In this document: positions 8,782 through 19,194 of the stretch, piece after piece | How the letters are laid out: the number at the start of each line of letters is the position of its first letter | How positions within the stretch are numbered: position 1 is the first letter of the stretch | Origin: Shewanella gelidii | GTDB taxonomy: Bacteria > Pseudomonadota > Gammaproteobacteria > Enterobacterales > Shewanellaceae | NCBI RefSeq assembly: GCF_014647855.1 | Contig: NZ_BMPZ01000002.1 | Span: 248,001-312,000 of the forward strand | Direction of reading: 5' to 3' | Length of the DNA: 64,000 nt | Position numbers and translations under genes: made by a program | Notes under the pieces: model-generated | The model's input: the letters and a program-made list of their open reading frames with translations, nothing else | Databases searched by the model: none | What the model was told of the DNA's origin: nothing

Positions 8782-10569
8782 TTATTGCTTGCTATATGCA
8801 GCAGCATTGGCACCTGCTAATCGGCCAAATGTCACGATATCTGAAATCGCATTACCACCTAAACGATTTGCGCCATGGACGCCGCCGGTGACTTCACCTG
8901 CACCAAATAAACCCGGAATGACCATGCCTTTGGCATTTAAAATTTCAGCCTTAGAATCAATGTTCACCCCACCCATTGTATGGTGGACACCGGGTGTCAC
9001 TTCGATTGCATAGTAATTTCCTTCATTCAATGCTCGTGGCAAGTTAGGGCGTTCAAAGTCAGTATCTTTGCCACTGGCGACAAGTTTGTTATAACGCGCA
9101 ATGGTTGCAACTAATTGACTGCCATTAATATTTAACGAGTTGCCCAGCTTTTCAAGAGATGGGTTCGTTGGCGCGACGCCAAGGCCGATGTACTTGTTGA
9201 TTTTGCTTAATGACTTGCGAACCGAATCGTCAAAGATTAAGAATGCCGTGCCACCAGTTTGTTTCAAAATAGCTGCGGCGGCTTTGTCTCGGGTGGTGAT
9301 TTCATTGACAAAACGCTTGCCCTCGCGATTGACTAAAATCGCGCCATTGCCGCGTACCGCCTCTGTGACCATGACGCCACCTTTGACTGAAAGAGTCGGG
9401 TGAGCTTGGATATATTGCAGGTCAATTAACTTCGCACCAGCGTTTGCTGCGACATCAAGGCCGTCTCCCGTTGCACCTGGATGATTGGTTGCAATAAACC
9501 CTTTTAACTTCGGATCGAGTTTGGCAACGCGGTCATTGTTTTTACCAAAACCACCGGTTGCGAGTACAACAGCATCAGACTGAATCCAATAGTAACCGGT
9601 GTATTTGCCTTTGACCAAAATGCCGCGGACTTTGCCGGTTTTGTCTTTCAGAATTTCAACGCCACGAGTATTCAAACGTAAGTCGACTTTCCGCTCCATT
9701 GCATTGTCATATAAGACTTGTACCACGTGGGCACCAACACCAGCGCCACCGGTAGGTCGGTGAGAGCGATTCACCGAGGCGCCACCCATTCGGCCCACAT
9801 CTTTTAGATCAGCCCCTAAAGCTGTAAGCCAATCCACTGATGATTTTGATTGAGTGGTTAACACTTTGACGAGCGCAGGATCATTAAGATCTCGACCACC
9901 CTTCATGGTATCTTTCGCCATCAAGTCACTACTGTCTTCAATGCCTTTGGCTTTCTGCTGATCAGTCCAAGCGGCATTCATGCCCCCAGCGGCCAATTTC
10001 GCGTTACCCCCGATCACTGGCTCTTTCTCTACGATAATGACTTTTGCGCCTTTATCATGGGCAGATACCGCGGCTGAAAAACCAGCGCCGCCTGAGCCGA
10101 CAACAACAACATCGACACTTGCTTGTGGCTTCGCAGCTAAAGCTGCTTTGCGTAGCTTGGCTTCTTTTTCGAGTTCTGCAATGGTTGGTTCATGACGTTC
10201 CCACTGACCGCGATAAGGCATCTCAAATTCAAAGCTATGACATGAATCGCAATACACCATCGATTTTTCATGGCCACTGTGACAAGAGGTACAAGCAATC
10301 TCTCCGGGGAAGTGTGAAGCATGGGCATTGTAATGGTCGCGTTGGGTAGCTTCCGCGACCTCATCCATCGTGCCATGACATGATGTACATTGTTGGTTTT
10401 CATGGCTTAAATTGTCATTCGACAGTTCACCGCTTGCTAAATGGCAACTATCGCATTCTAAATTCTCGCTGTGGAATTCTGCTAAGGTGTCTGCCGCATT
10501 AGCGTTTGCAGCGATCGCCATACTGCCTAGCAAACTTGCTAAACATGCGGCTTTCTTAAAGTTATTCAT
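8782..10569 (-). CDS. fccA: Periplasmic flavocytochrome c fumarate reductase
   Basis: A 595-residue unifunctional fumarate reductase of the Shewanella FccA/Fcc3 type, which takes electrons from the CymA/quinol pool and reduces fumarate to succinate in anaerobic respiration. A signal peptide ends near residue 25 (ANANA/A). Four CxxCH c-heme motifs follow at about residues 39, 61, 93 and 107. A linker leads to the FAD domain with [13 protein letters not shown] and the flavin loop [14 protein letters not shown]. Active-site signatures of the family are present: TTRDKA (proton-donor arginine), GVHHTMGG and GANRLGG. The ATG at 10569 follows GAGGAAAAGCA. It is monocistronic with its own terminator. 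The near-identity of these motifs to the Shewanella frigidimarina enzyme, from memory, is the strongest taxonomic hint. Confidence 0.96.
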   Translation of the reverse strand: MNNFKKAACLASLLGSMAIAANANAADTLAEFHSENLECDSCHLASGELSNDNLSHENQQCTSCHGTMDEVAEATQRDHYNAHASHFPGEIACTSCHSGHEKSMVYCDSCHSFEFEMPYRGQWERHEPTIAELEKEAKLRKAALAAKPQASVDVVVVGSGGAGFSAAVSAHDKGAKVIIVEKEPVIGGNAKLAAGGMNAAWTDQQKAKGIEDSSDLMAKDTMKGGRDLNDPALVKVLTTQSKSSVDWLTALGADLKDVGRMGGASVNRSHRPTGGAGVGAHVVQVLYDNAMERKVDLRLNTRGVEILKDKTGKVRGILVKGKYTGYYWIQSDAVVLATGGFGKNNDRVAKLDPKLKGFIATNHPGATGDGLDVAANAGAKLIDLQYIQAHPTLSVKGGVMVTEAVRGNGAILVNREGKRFVNEITTRDKAAAAILKQTGGTAFLIFDDSVRKSLSKINKYIGLGVAPTNPSLEKLGNSLNINGSQLVATIARYNKLVASGKDTDFERPNLPRALNEGNYYAIEVTPGVHHTMGGVNIDSKAEILNAKGMVIPGLFGAGEVTGGVHGANRLGGNAISDIVTFGRLAGANAAAYSKQ

Positions 10570-11209
10570 TGCTTTTCCTCATTGAACGGTTCCAGTAGGA
10601 CACTCTCCTCTAGAGGCTTACACGGCAGGTTTCTCACAAGGTATTGCGTTGTTCTAAGTTGAATTCAGATGACGCGCCAGAATGTCGAGCGACTTGGTGT
10701 TAGCCTCGCTATGCGCATATTGTCAGCCCGCTGGCTTAGCAATCTCAACGGCCTATCGAGAAATGCCACGAAAACTCGTAACAAGATCACAGTCTTACTC
10801 TCTTCCAATGTGGAAGTGCAATAAATTAGGTGGTTGGTATGCAAGCTTGCATGTGTGGGTGTGATTTGTGTCTAGTGCAGGGTGGTCGGTGTGAGCAATT
10901 CGTATAGTGAATTCTATTCATGCTTGATTTGCATATACGATATTTTTTGTATTGGCTGTGACGTGAACCTAGCAAGTGGCAGCAGGAGGAAGGGCTGAGA
11001 TGTGTTGTAAAGATAAACGTAAATTTTTGGCGAAACTAAAACAAAAAGCAGATTGACTATTTTTATAACGATGAACGTGCATTTTGCGGAATATCACCCC
11101 TTTCTCGACCAAAGGGGAACAGTACCTAGCTGCCTATCGTGAAGTCGCTATCTTCAGGCTGCGTGAAACTTAAGTAGGCTGTTATATAAAATGAACGTTA
11201 TTCCTTCAA
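10570..11209. other. 640-bp intergenic region upstream of fccA
   Basis: No convincing gene. It must carry the fccA promoter (minus strand). I looked for Crp/Fnr-type palindromes and found only poor half-site matches, so I report none. The part near 11040-11200 is downstream of the AAA ATPase gene. Confidence 0.5.
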
Positions 11210-12394
11210 TTACCAACATTTTTTAGTGTGGCACACGCTGTATCTTAAACTTGCTTTGCGATGTAGTTCGTACACTTCACAACCCAGCATGGGCTCTGTG
11301 ACGTTGAGTACAGCACCAAAACGCTCTTTGTAATCGTCGTTGACCTGTTGTGCACTGATTAACGGGACTTCAAAATTGACATCAACACGACCTTTACGGA
11401 TCAGCGCTGGGTCAAGGCGTTCAAGATGATTGGTGGTCATGACCACAAGACAATCTTCAAGGGGGATCACACCATCGAGTGCATTCAGCACGCCACCCAA
11501 TGTCAGCGGTGGATTATCGACGTTGCTTTCCGCAGCACGTGAAACCGTTGCCTTTACACAATCACAATCTTCAATCAGCAACATGGCGCCAGGTGGTACT
11601 TTGCGAATTGCCTTGTGAACCGTCGCATCGTTAACTGTAGACAGATTGAGAATGTATAAGTCGCGGCTATATTCAACGGCTAAAGCCCTTGCTATGCCCG
11701 TTTTTCCTGTACCCGTCAGTCCATGCAGTAACACCGTGAGCTTACTCATTACCGACTTGCCCCTGCCTGCAAAATTGCCAACTTCACGCAGGATATCCTG
11801 CCTAAAATCCTCATCGAGCACGAGGTCGCTAAAGCCAGCGGATTTCAGAGTTCCGTATCGGCACCACTCTGTTTCTTCGAAGATATGGACTTTTGGCTGC
11901 TCAGAAATATCGCCCCGGGTATCTTCCAGCAAACTATGGAGTTTACCTTTTGACCACCATGGTGCAGAAACCTGTATAGAATCATAAGGCATACTGCTAT
12001 CTATCTTGGTGCGGGTTGCCATCATCAAACTGCCATCATACTTAAACAAATGCGTACCATAGCCAATTGATTTAACGCTGATTAACCCGTCATAACTGGC
12101 ACTATAGTCAATGTAAACCGCTTGAGAAATAGAGCGAGAAAACAGAGGGATAGTGGTGTTACTGATCAGGTATGACAATTTGTTGAATACCTCAGTTCTT
12201 GAGGTGTGGCTATCATCAATGGTCAATCGAAGGAACAGCAAACGGCTAATGCTGCGGACTATTTTTGCAGGAACATCTTTAAGCATATAGCCCAAAAGGC
12301 CCGCGAAAATAAACAGCAAAATGCCGACAATGACGGCGGTGAGTAGTGGGTCCTCGTTTGTGAGCGCCCGAATTTGTAGTATCAACTCATTCAT
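11210..12394 (-). CDS. BCS1-like AAA ATPase with N-terminal membrane anchor
   Basis: A 394-residue protein arranged like mitochondrial BCS1: one transmembrane helix (residues ~18-38), a BCS1-N-like region (~45-200) and a single AAA module. Walker A is GLTGTGKT, Walker B is AMLLIEDCD, sensor 1 is MTTNH, and the second-region arginines are in LIRKGRVDVNFEVP, matching the BCS1 RxGRVD signature. In mitochondria BCS1 moves a folded Rieske protein across the membrane; bacterial homologues are patchy and mostly uncharacterised. The ATG at 12394 follows AGAGAGGT. It stands alone between long spacers with no Rieske or cytochrome bc gene nearby, so a different substrate is likely. The patchy family distribution makes horizontal acquisition plausible, though I have no direct sequence evidence for it. 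Confidence 0.85.
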   Translation of the reverse strand: MNELILQIRALTNEDPLLTAVIVGILLFIFAGLLGYMLKDVPAKIVRSISRLLFLRLTIDDSHTSRTEVFNKLSYLISNTTIPLFSRSISQAVYIDYSASYDGLISVKSIGYGTHLFKYDGSLMMATRTKIDSSMPYDSIQVSAPWWSKGKLHSLLEDTRGDISEQPKVHIFEETEWCRYGTLKSAGFSDLVLDEDFRQDILREVGNFAGRGKSVMSKLTVLLHGLTGTGKTGIARALAVEYSRDLYILNLSTVNDATVHKAIRKVPPGAMLLIEDCDCVKATVSRAAESNVDNPPLTLGGVLNALDGVIPLEDCLVVMTTNHLERLDPALIRKGRVDVNFEVPLISAQQVNDDYKERFGAVLNVTEPMLGCEVYELHRKASLRYSVCHTKKCW

Positions 12395-12927
12395 TTATTT
12401 ACCTCTCTATAAAGTGCCAATGGGACACAGTACGAGAATACTACCAACGCTGTCTGATATACCACTAAGGACGCGAAAGTATGTGCGCTAAAGCACGTGC
12501 TTAAAGAGACGATCTTCCACGGAAATTGGCAGGTCAAATTGCCATAGCGGTAAAAAAATTATTGCTGGGATCATGCCCAAATTTTTTGCTTTTCGTTTGT
12601 TTTAATTCGTCTAGAAACGTCAGCATTTACATCCGTCTGAGCCGTGCCCACAAAAGCGAGCAACTCAAGGCTCAGAATGAATACGCACTGATGATGTTAA
12701 CTAAGGGTAGTTTAGGGGAATACGAATGCCAATAACGTTCAGACAATCGTAGCATCATGATTTATTAGATTATGGATACTGGATAATGTCGTGGCTTCGA
12801 TTCACCATTTCATCGAGCCAAAAATACCCGAGGGGATATCTGCTCATTCCCCCTTGCTCGGGTGTGGGCGAAGCGCCACGACTGGATTCAACAATAGCCG
12901 TGACGCGCTGGTGTGGATGATGCGAGA
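12395..12927. other. 533-bp intergenic region, hairpin but no gene
   Basis: Lies between the AAA ATPase and chemoreceptor genes. A GC-rich imperfect hairpin at about 12828-12863 (CCCGAGGGG pairing with CCCCCTTGCTCGGG) sits 65-100 bases past the chemoreceptor stop and may end its transcript, although it lacks a T-tract. A short frame at 12526-12735 has a TTG start, no ribosome binding site and no recognisable product. Confidence 0.45.
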
Positions 12928-14364
12928 TTAAATCTTAAGTCGAGAAAGCTGGGCCGCGAGATCGCCAGCAATAGTCCCCACATTTTGGCTTGCGGAGACC
13001 GAGTCATTTGCAGCTTGTTCGGCATCATGGGACTGGTTCCGGATCCTGAGTAAGTTGCCGCTAATATCATTCATCACACCACTTTGTTGGCCTGCAGCCG
13101 TCGCGATATGGTCATTCATATTGAAAATCTTCTCAGAGTGCGACGCAATTTGCTGTAGTCCCTCACCAGTCAGGCTGATGAGTTGCTGCCCTTGCTCGGC
13201 ACGGTTGGTGGTGCTGTGCATGAGCGACTCAAGGTTGCTAGTGCCAGATTGCAGTTCTTCAATCATTTGCTGGATTTCTACCGTGGCAGATTGGGTTCTG
13301 CTGGCTAAGGAACGCACCTCATCGGCAACGACTGCAAAGCCTCGACCATGATGGCCGGCGCGCGCAGCTTCAATGGCGGCATTGAGCGCCAGTAAGTTGG
13401 TTTGTTCTGAAATGCCGTTAATGGTCGCAACCACGGCATCAATTTTGGCGGCATTCACGTTCACTTGGCTGACCGCATTAGCTGCGCTCTGCACGTCGTT
13501 GACCAGTTGCTCGATGGTGCCGATGGTGGTGTGAATTTGGCTTAAGCCTTTTTCGGCATCGCGGCTGGCGTTTTGGGTTTCTTTTGAGGTGTCTTCGGCG
13601 TGATTGGTCACGTCGCTAACGGTCACCGTCATCTCTTCCATGGCGGTGGCCAGACTATCTAAGTGTTGCCTTTGATCGATACTGAGTTGATTGCTATTGC
13701 TCGCGTTGTTGAGCAGAACATCGGCTTGTTCCTGCAGTTTGCGGCAAACTTCAAGTAAGCTTTTCACGACCCGTTGTCGTGTGGCGATGAGGTTGTCAAT
13801 ATGGTTGCCTAAGCCGCGCAGGTCGTCACGCCCTTCTGGGTAATTTAGGCGCACGGTGAGGTCATTACCACAGGCTTGGTCGGTGACCAAACGCATTTGC
13901 GTCAGCGTTCGTACGATATAACGACTGATGCTTGCCGTTAACCCCAATGATGCAACGAGTAGGAGGATAAGAAAGGCAAGGGTGGTGCTATGGCTGGCCG
14001 CTACCGTTTGTAAGGTTTGCTGTGGCTGCTTGAGCACGAGCTGCCATTGATTATTGATAGGGACAAGAAGCTGATATTGTCCTTGTTGTTCGATGACCTG
14101 ATTGTATGTGCTGCTACTTTTGGCTTGAATTTGGCTGTGGGTGAGGCTGCTATTGAGTTGCTGAATTTGGCTGCTACTCAATTCATTGATGGAGGAACTT
14201 AACACCTGCGCAAGGTTGTTCGCTTCCTGTTGCATCCTCTGTTGGCTATCTGCATTGCGGCTGCTGGTTTCTCCGAAAATGAGTGCAATCAGCACGAGCA
14301 ACATGAGTGTTAAAGGAACGATTGATACCAACGCCAGCTTTTCTTTGATGGTAAGTCGATTCAT
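12928..14364 (-). CDS. Methyl-accepting chemotaxis protein
   Basis: A 478-residue transmembrane chemoreceptor. Membrane segments lie at residues ~9-31 and ~130-152 around a small (~100 residue) periplasmic sensor rich in Gln and Ser. A HAMP domain (~153-205) and the cytoplasmic signalling domain follow. The highly conserved hairpin tip is present ([18 protein letters not shown], then [13 protein letters not shown]), which contacts CheA/CheW. There is no C-terminal NWETF-type pentapeptide, so CheR tethering is not expected. The start at 14364 is chosen because AAGGAT lies 7-12 bases upstream; a TTG 48 bases earlier is unsupported. It ends in [10 protein letters not shown]. The ligand cannot be read from the sequence, although the adjacent TRAP transporter makes an organic acid a reasonable guess. 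Confidence 0.92.
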   Translation of the reverse strand: MNRLTIKEKLALVSIVPLTLMLLVLIALIFGETSSRNADSQQRMQQEANNLAQVLSSSINELSSSQIQQLNSSLTHSQIQAKSSSTYNQVIEQQGQYQLLVPINNQWQLVLKQPQQTLQTVAASHSTTLAFLILLLVASLGLTASISRYIVRTLTQMRLVTDQACGNDLTVRLNYPEGRDDLRGLGNHIDNLIATRQRVVKSLLEVCRKLQEQADVLLNNASNSNQLSIDQRQHLDSLATAMEEMTVTVSDVTNHAEDTSKETQNASRDAEKGLSQIHTTIGTIEQLVNDVQSAANAVSQVNVNAAKIDAVVATINGISEQTNLLALNAAIEAARAGHHGRGFAVVADEVRSLASRTQSATVEIQQMIEELQSGTSNLESLMHSTTNRAEQGQQLISLTGEGLQQIASHSEKIFNMNDHIATAAGQQSGVMNDISGNLLRIRNQSHDAEQAANDSVSASQNVGTIAGDLAAQLSRLKI

Positions 14365-14967
14365 GACTGCATCCTTATCTGTTTGTTGTAATTGGCTCAC
14401 TGAAGTATTCAACTAAATGTAACCTCTGTATTCATTAGAGATAATTATGGAACATCAGAAAAAATTAGCAGGATCTTCTCTAATCTATTCGTGGCTGCCC
14501 GTCGTTAGTTTGTCGTCAATGGTCATGGTCTCTGATGAGGATACAACTAAAGTTGCAGGCAATGCCATTAAGATATCCCTTCTCTGTGTGAAAAAGAGCA
14601 TGTTGTCACGACTTACTCCCTGTCAACGTAGAGCATGCAATTGATAAATATAGACTTTACTCTAAATAACTTAGGATAACGCTGCTGATAGTACATAACT
14701 GTGAGCTCTACATTCATTCGGCTGTTTTGCACGATGAAAATGAGGCCTAAAGCGAAGTTTAGGCCGATTGAGTGCACGATTCGTCGCTTTGGGCAAGGAA
14801 TGGAGCCGTTCAAAGCCTCGTTACGTGATAGTGGGGGAAGCTCGGCTTAGGCATCCTTACGTCAGCCGAGCGCGGTTGGGTTGTGCAGGCAGTCGATTGT
14901 TTTTTCGATTTAATGCAGTTGGCGATGGTTCCAAATGGTTACATCAGCCGAAGAGCTATGTGCTTAC
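14365..14967. other. 603-bp spacer with a hairpin downstream of the TRAP operon
   Basis: A perfect 8-bp stem (GGCCTAAA, loop GCGAAG, TTTAGGCC) at 14744-14765 lies about 200 bases past dctM on the minus strand. Short frames at 14447-14644 and 14768-14980 look like chance: no homology is recognised and the composition is odd. The region near 14365-14450 should carry the chemoreceptor promoter. Confidence 0.45.
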
Positions 14968-16356
14968 CTATTTGCCGTAAATTTGGTTGGGTAGCCAGAG
15001 GGCGAGTTCTGGATACGCTACCAATAATCCCAGGCCAAGCAGCTGCAACATAATGAACGGCACCACACCTTTATAGATGTCGGTCAGCTTAATTTCTGGT
15101 GGGCACACGCCTTTAAGATAAAATAGAGCAAAGCCGACGGGGGGGGTCAAGAATGACGTTTGTAACGTGACCGCAATCAACATGACAAACCACACCAGTA
15201 CCGGTTGTTCGAGGCCTGTTCCTGTGCCTAAATCGAAATTGAGTTCACCAATTACGGGGGCGAGCAACGGCAGGACAATCAAGGTGATTTCAATCCAATC
15301 CAGCAAGAAGCCTAACAAAAAGACGATGACCAAAATAACAATCAGTACACCATAGTCGCCAAATGGAAGGCCGGTTAATGCTGCTGAAATAAACTCGTCT
15401 CCACCAAGTTCTCGCAGAACCAGTGAGAATAGTGTCGCACCGATAAAGATAGAGAAAATATAGGCCGTGGTTTTGTACGAGGACATCAGCACTTCATGGA
15501 ATACTTTTCGATTCAGCTTTCGGTTATACAGTGCAAGTAGCGTTGCACCTAATGCCCCTACGCCACTCGCCTCAGTCGGGGTTGCGACACCACCAAAAAT
15601 TGACCCTAAAACAGCCACGATGAGAATGATCGGTGGCAAAATGGCGCGGATAACTTCCCAGATGACTGTAAAGGTGAGTGGGCGGCGATCTTGTGCGAGC
15701 GGCGCAACATCAGGTTTAAACCAGGACAAACCGAGAATATAGATTAAGTAAACAAAACCGAGTAATAAACCGGGGAACACTGCTGCGGTAAATAAGTCGC
15801 CAACAGAGAGTGCCAATTGATCGGCCATGATCACCAACATGATGCTGGGAGGAATCAAAATTCCAAGGCAACCAGCACTACAGACGATGCCAGTGGCAAA
15901 GGTTTTGGAGTAATTCTGCTTCATCATGGCAGGGATAGACAACAGGCCAAGAAGTACGACCGATGCACCAATAATGCCGGTTGAAGCGGCGAGAATGATG
16001 CCGATGAGGGTCACGGTGATCCCCAGTCCGCCGCGGACTCGACCAAAGAGCTCTTGCATGGCCATCATCATTCGTTCTGCAACGCCTGATTTATCCAGCA
16101 TTAGCCCCATAAAAATAAACATGGGTAAGGCAACTAACACCCAATTTTCCATTAACGAAAATATGCGGGACACCACAATACCGAGTGCGTTTAAATCAAG
16201 TCCTGACATTGTGCCAAGGTACTCGTCTGAAAAGTAACCGACTGCACCAAAGATGACGCCAACGCCCCCGAGAACGTAGGCGATTGGGATTCCGGTAAAT
16301 AGAAAAGCGATAAAGGTGACAAACATCGCGATCACCAGGATTTCACTAAACTCCAT
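14968..16356 (-). CDS. dctM: TRAP transporter large permease, DctM family
   Basis: The 462-residue large membrane subunit of a TRAP transporter, a sodium-driven uptake system that depends on a periplasmic binding protein. It has about twelve hydrophobic segments and family motifs such as LPMFIFMGLMLDKSG, ASTGIIGASVVLLG and the GILIPPSIMLVI loop. Its ATG overlaps the dctQ stop by one base (TAATG), so translation is coupled to the small subunit. The length is normal for DctM. With dctQ and the binding-protein gene it forms a dctP-Q-M unit on the minus strand. Substrate choice lies with DctP. Confidence 0.93.
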   Translation of the reverse strand: MEFSEILVIAMFVTFIAFLFTGIPIAYVLGGVGVIFGAVGYFSDEYLGTMSGLDLNALGIVVSRIFSLMENWVLVALPMFIFMGLMLDKSGVAERMMMAMQELFGRVRGGLGITVTLIGIILAASTGIIGASVVLLGLLSIPAMMKQNYSKTFATGIVCSAGCLGILIPPSIMLVIMADQLALSVGDLFTAAVFPGLLLGFVYLIYILGLSWFKPDVAPLAQDRRPLTFTVIWEVIRAILPPIILIVAVLGSIFGGVATPTEASGVGALGATLLALYNRKLNRKVFHEVLMSSYKTTAYIFSIFIGATLFSLVLRELGGDEFISAALTGLPFGDYGVLIVILVIVFLLGFLLDWIEITLIVLPLLAPVIGELNFDLGTGTGLEQPVLVWFVMLIAVTLQTSFLTPPVGFALFYLKGVCPPEIKLTDIYKGVVPFIMLQLLGLGLLVAYPELALWLPNQIYGK

Positions 16357-16901
16357 TATTTTTCCTCCTTCGCGAAAAATGTCACCAAATTGCGCAGTAA
16401 CCTTGAAATGCTGGCCAACGCCAACAAAATGAAACTAATGGGGATGGCAGATTTAATTAGCCAACGAAAAGGTAAACCCAGCGGGGATTCTGACGTTTCT
16501 GAAAGCAGGAATGAGGAGGCGACGTATTCCCAGCTGTTGAGCAAAATCACGCCAACCATTGGCAGTACAAAAACAACCGAGCCAAACATTTCCCAGAACA
16601 GGCGTGTCCGTGGCTTTAAATGATCGGCAACCACATCAACCCGCACTTGTGAGTTAGTAATTTCAGCGTAGGACATGCCGAACATGATTCCGATGGCATA
16701 TAAGTGCCATTGGATTTCTTCGAAGAGAATCAACCCTTTGCTGAAGCCATAACGCATAGTGACATTCAAAATAATGACGAATATCAAAAATGCTGAAGAC
16801 CAACAGCAGATGGCAGCGGTGAAGCGAATGATTTTTTCCAGCTGATCAGCAACAGACTGCATTCTGAGCGCTATTGGGCTGGTGGGACTGATTGAGAACA
16901 T
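16356..16901 (-). CDS. dctQ: TRAP transporter small permease, DctQ family
   Basis: The 181-residue small membrane subunit of the TRAP transporter, with four hydrophobic segments (around 28-50, 60-80, 103-125 and 145-165) and the typical DctQ features LFEEIQWHLYAIGIMFG and SQVRVDV. It bridges DctM and the binding protein. Its stop overlaps the dctM start by one base. A 250-base gap with a hairpin separates it from dctP upstream in the operon. The start at 16901 gives an N-terminal extension of about 13 residues; the ATG at 16862 (MQSVADQ) is an alternative. Confidence 0.92.
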   Translation of the reverse strand: MFSISPTSPIALRMQSVADQLEKIIRFTAAICCWSSAFLIFVIILNVTMRYGFSKGLILFEEIQWHLYAIGIMFGMSYAEITNSQVRVDVVADHLKPRTRLFWEMFGSVVFVLPMVGVILLNSWEYVASSFLLSETSESPLGLPFRWLIKSAIPISFILLALASISRLLRNLVTFFAKEEK

Positions 16902-17090
16902 AGTGAATATCCAGTCTTTAGCCTACGATGACCCGAGGAGTCAGTTGAAGTATTGAGCAGTGCTAGCCAAAAACGGTGGTACGAAGGAACCCATCACCAT
17001 TGCAATACTCTGACTCGATTGAGGCATATCGTTCATGATTAAGAAGTTCAAATCCGCACATGATTTGAGGAATAGAATTGCGCTTGAAAC

Positions 17091-17140
17091 GCGTTACCGC
17101 TGCGAGTGTCGCACTCCACTCGGATGCCAGACGGTAACGC
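17091..17140 (-). promoter_or_regulatory. Intercistronic hairpin between dctP and dctQ
   Basis: An inverted repeat GCGTTACCG (17091-17099) and CGGTAACGC (17132-17140) encloses a smaller stem GAGTG/CACTC. Placed just past the dctP stop, it would stabilise the dctP message or limit read-through, giving more binding protein than permease. Confidence 0.6.
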
Positions 17141-17151
17141 CAAAAGAGTGG

Positions 17152-18216
17152 TTATAGATTAGGGAGTGGTCGCGGTAAGAACGCGTTTGATTCCCAAAGG
17201 TCGTAGCGGCTTCTGAAGGTGGTTAGGTCGTCATGAATTCTTTTGAATTCTGGGTCTTTTGCTGATTGCTCAACCACAACTTCTTGCCATTTCTCCTTAA
17301 ACGTATTGAGCATTTCTGGTGACCAATACTTGTTGATGACACCAGCCTTGAGGTTTTCTTCCATAATGGGTGCCTGCATCGCTTCACCTAGGGCGAGAGC
17401 ATCGAGCGTGGCCGATTTACAGACATGTTTGATCACCGATTGCTGACGGTCGCTCATTTTGTTCCAAGTATCTTTATTGATGATGAGCTCCATCATCGTG
17501 GCTTGTTGATGCCAGCCTGGGAAGTAGTTGTACTTAAGGATTTTGCTTAACCCAATGCGTTTATCTACCACGGGCATTGAGAATTCTGTTGCGTCGAGTA
17601 CGCCTTTTTCAAGTGCGGGGAAAATTTCGCCACCGGGTAGACCGACTGTGCTTACGCCTAGCTTCTCCATCACTAACGCGCCTAGACCGAAGAAGCGCAT
17701 TTTTAAGCCCTTTAAGTCATCGGCGTTGTTAATCTCTTTGCTAAACCAGCCTGAAGTTTCAGGAGCCAAGATGCCACACACTTGAACTTTGACGTTGAGA
17801 TTGTTGGCATCGTACAGCTCTTGGTGCAACTTGTTGCCATTGCCGTAGTAAAACCACGCCAGGTATTCAGGCGCTTCTGGGCCAAAAGGGACAGATGAGA
17901 ATAGACGAGCGGCAGGGATTTTTCCGCCCCAGTTGCCTGCTGTGGCGTAACCTGCTTGAATTTTACCCGTAGAAACTGCATCTAAAATTTCTTTGGGGTT
18001 CACGAGTTTATTGGGTTCATACACCTTCATCTTCAAGCTATTGCCGCTCAGTGTACTCAGATCATCCGCAACATATCGAATGGTGGAGCCCAGACCCGGC
18101 AGTACAGAGTTATAGTAGATCGGTGTTTTCAGCAGTATTCGTTTTTCAGCGTGAGCAAAGGATGACATTAGGCCGAGTGCAATGGTGCTCATGATTAATA
18201 ATTTTGATTTTTTCAT
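17152..18216 (-). CDS. dctP: TRAP transporter substrate-binding protein (DctP family, TakP-like)
   Basis: A 354-residue periplasmic binding protein with a signal peptide ending near residue 23 (SSFAHA). Family landmarks are the central NADDLKGLKMRFFGLGALV, GLPGGEIFPALEKGVLDATEFSMP and WHQQATMMELIIN. These match the TakP-type cluster, whose members bind 2-oxo acids such as pyruvate together with a sodium ion; the substrate here is inferred from family only. The family arginine in LKMRF should bind the carboxylate. The ATG at 18216 is followed by a typical MKKSKLL export start. It is the first gene of the dctPQM unit and is separated from dctQ by a hairpin. Confidence 0.92.
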   Translation of the reverse strand: MKKSKLLIMSTIALGLMSSFAHAEKRILLKTPIYYNSVLPGLGSTIRYVADDLSTLSGNSLKMKVYEPNKLVNPKEILDAVSTGKIQAGYATAGNWGGKIPAARLFSSVPFGPEAPEYLAWFYYGNGNKLHQELYDANNLNVKVQVCGILAPETSGWFSKEINNADDLKGLKMRFFGLGALVMEKLGVSTVGLPGGEIFPALEKGVLDATEFSMPVVDKRIGLSKILKYNYFPGWHQQATMMELIINKDTWNKMSDRQQSVIKHVCKSATLDALALGEAMQAPIMEENLKAGVINKYWSPEMLNTFKEKWQEVVVEQSAKDPEFKRIHDDLTTFRSRYDLWESNAFLPRPLPNL

Positions 18217-18723
18217 GATAGATCTTCCTTAATTCAGTGGTTTTATTGCCACTTTGGATTCATGGTGCTTGTGCTGATAACGTCAAAGGCAGGAGCCAAA
18301 AAAACGGGCCCAATCCTTTATCTCTGCGAAGCATGATTTAGAAGGCGTAACTACAGTATCTTTGTGTTAATGAATTGTTAATCAGCGTTTGCGCGTAATT
18401 TTTCTACGGGTTTATACGTATATTTTGTGAGTGATATCGCTTTATGGTTATCTGTGTGGTGTGATCTGGGTCTTGTTTTGGGTGGGTTTTGCAAATGTGG
18501 GGAGAGAGTACTGCTTCAGTGAAAAATATTTTTGTGATTTTATTACAGCTGCCGGTTTTGTGGTGGCCTATTCGTTCGATTTGAAATGCATAGGTATTGG
18601 AGTTGAGATAAGGTGGTTTGTGAGTCATTATTTGAAGAATATGTAGCAGTTGTCGTTAATGTAAATCGACAACTGCTTTAATTGTCGCAGCTTGCTCTCT
18701 TCACAAATAAAAGTGTGAGGATG
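18217..18723. other. 507-bp intergenic region with a possible small gene and terminator
   Basis: A 71-codon frame at 18431-18646 (+, GTG start) encodes two hydrophobic segments (YLCGVIWVLFWVGFANV and ITAAGFVVAYSF). It stops immediately before a perfect 10-bp hairpin, GCAGTTGTCG/CGACAACTGC (18646-18676), followed by TTTAATTG. It lacks a ribosome binding site, so I rate it as a weak small-gene candidate. The left part carries the dctP promoter region. Confidence 0.3.
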
Positions 18724-19194
18724 CTATTTTAATTCAGAGCTACATTTACCGCTTTTCGCCATTTTTAATCTGCGAATTTCCGACTTTCCAGCTTCATCAT
18801 GCACTAGTTTTACGTCTGCTCCACCAACAAATGCGCCCATTTTAATAAATTGCTCGACAAAATATAGGTTGCCACTTTTAGCATCGACCGTCAGTGTATT
18901 GGGAGAGAACTCTGATTCAGTCGACACTGCTACGGCTTGATCACCGTCGACTTCCTTATAAAAAAATACGCCTTTTGCAGTTTCACCAACACACTCCTTA
19001 TTTAGCCATACGTCTTTCTTTAACGCTGCGCCAACAAATGTATCTCTGCGAAACACATAAAAGCCTGCTTTTTTTTCTGCTGGAGCGTTAAATTCTCTCG
19101 CTTTCGCTGTGGCTTCTTTTGATTCCATTGGGACAGAAGAACAACCTGTAAGTGCCGCAGCAGTAAGAATTATAGCGAGTAGGTTTTTGTTCAT
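18724..19194 (-). CDS. DUF2846 family lipoprotein
   Basis: A 156-residue predicted lipoprotein. The signal peptide ends in the lipobox LTGC, with the modified cysteine at residue 18. The mature part matches DUF2846 (GFYVFRRDTFVGAALKKDVWLN, then GVFFYKEVDGD), a family of small secreted proteins of unknown function that often contain YVYR-like strands. The start at 19194 is set by GAAGGA ten bases upstream and by the signal sequence; codons further upstream are in non-signal sequence. It is anchored to the inner or outer membrane by lipid. It is monocistronic. Confidence 0.85.
   Translation of the reverse strand: MNKNLLAIILTAAALTGCSSVPMESKEATAKAREFNAPAEKKAGFYVFRRDTFVGAALKKDVWLNKECVGETAKGVFFYKEVDGDQAVAVSTESEFSPNTLTVDAKSGNLYFVEQFIKMGAFVGGADVKLVHDEAGKSEIRRLKMAKSGKCSSELK

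Noticed and set aside
10570..11209. Crp/Fnr sites upstream of fccA
   Set aside because: Only poor half-site matches were found; not enough to report.
12526..12735. 69-codon protein frame
   Set aside because: TTG start without a ribosome binding site and no recognisable family.
14447..14644. 65-codon protein frame
   Set aside because: No recognisable product and unusual composition; it lies in a spacer between the chemoreceptor and TRAP units.
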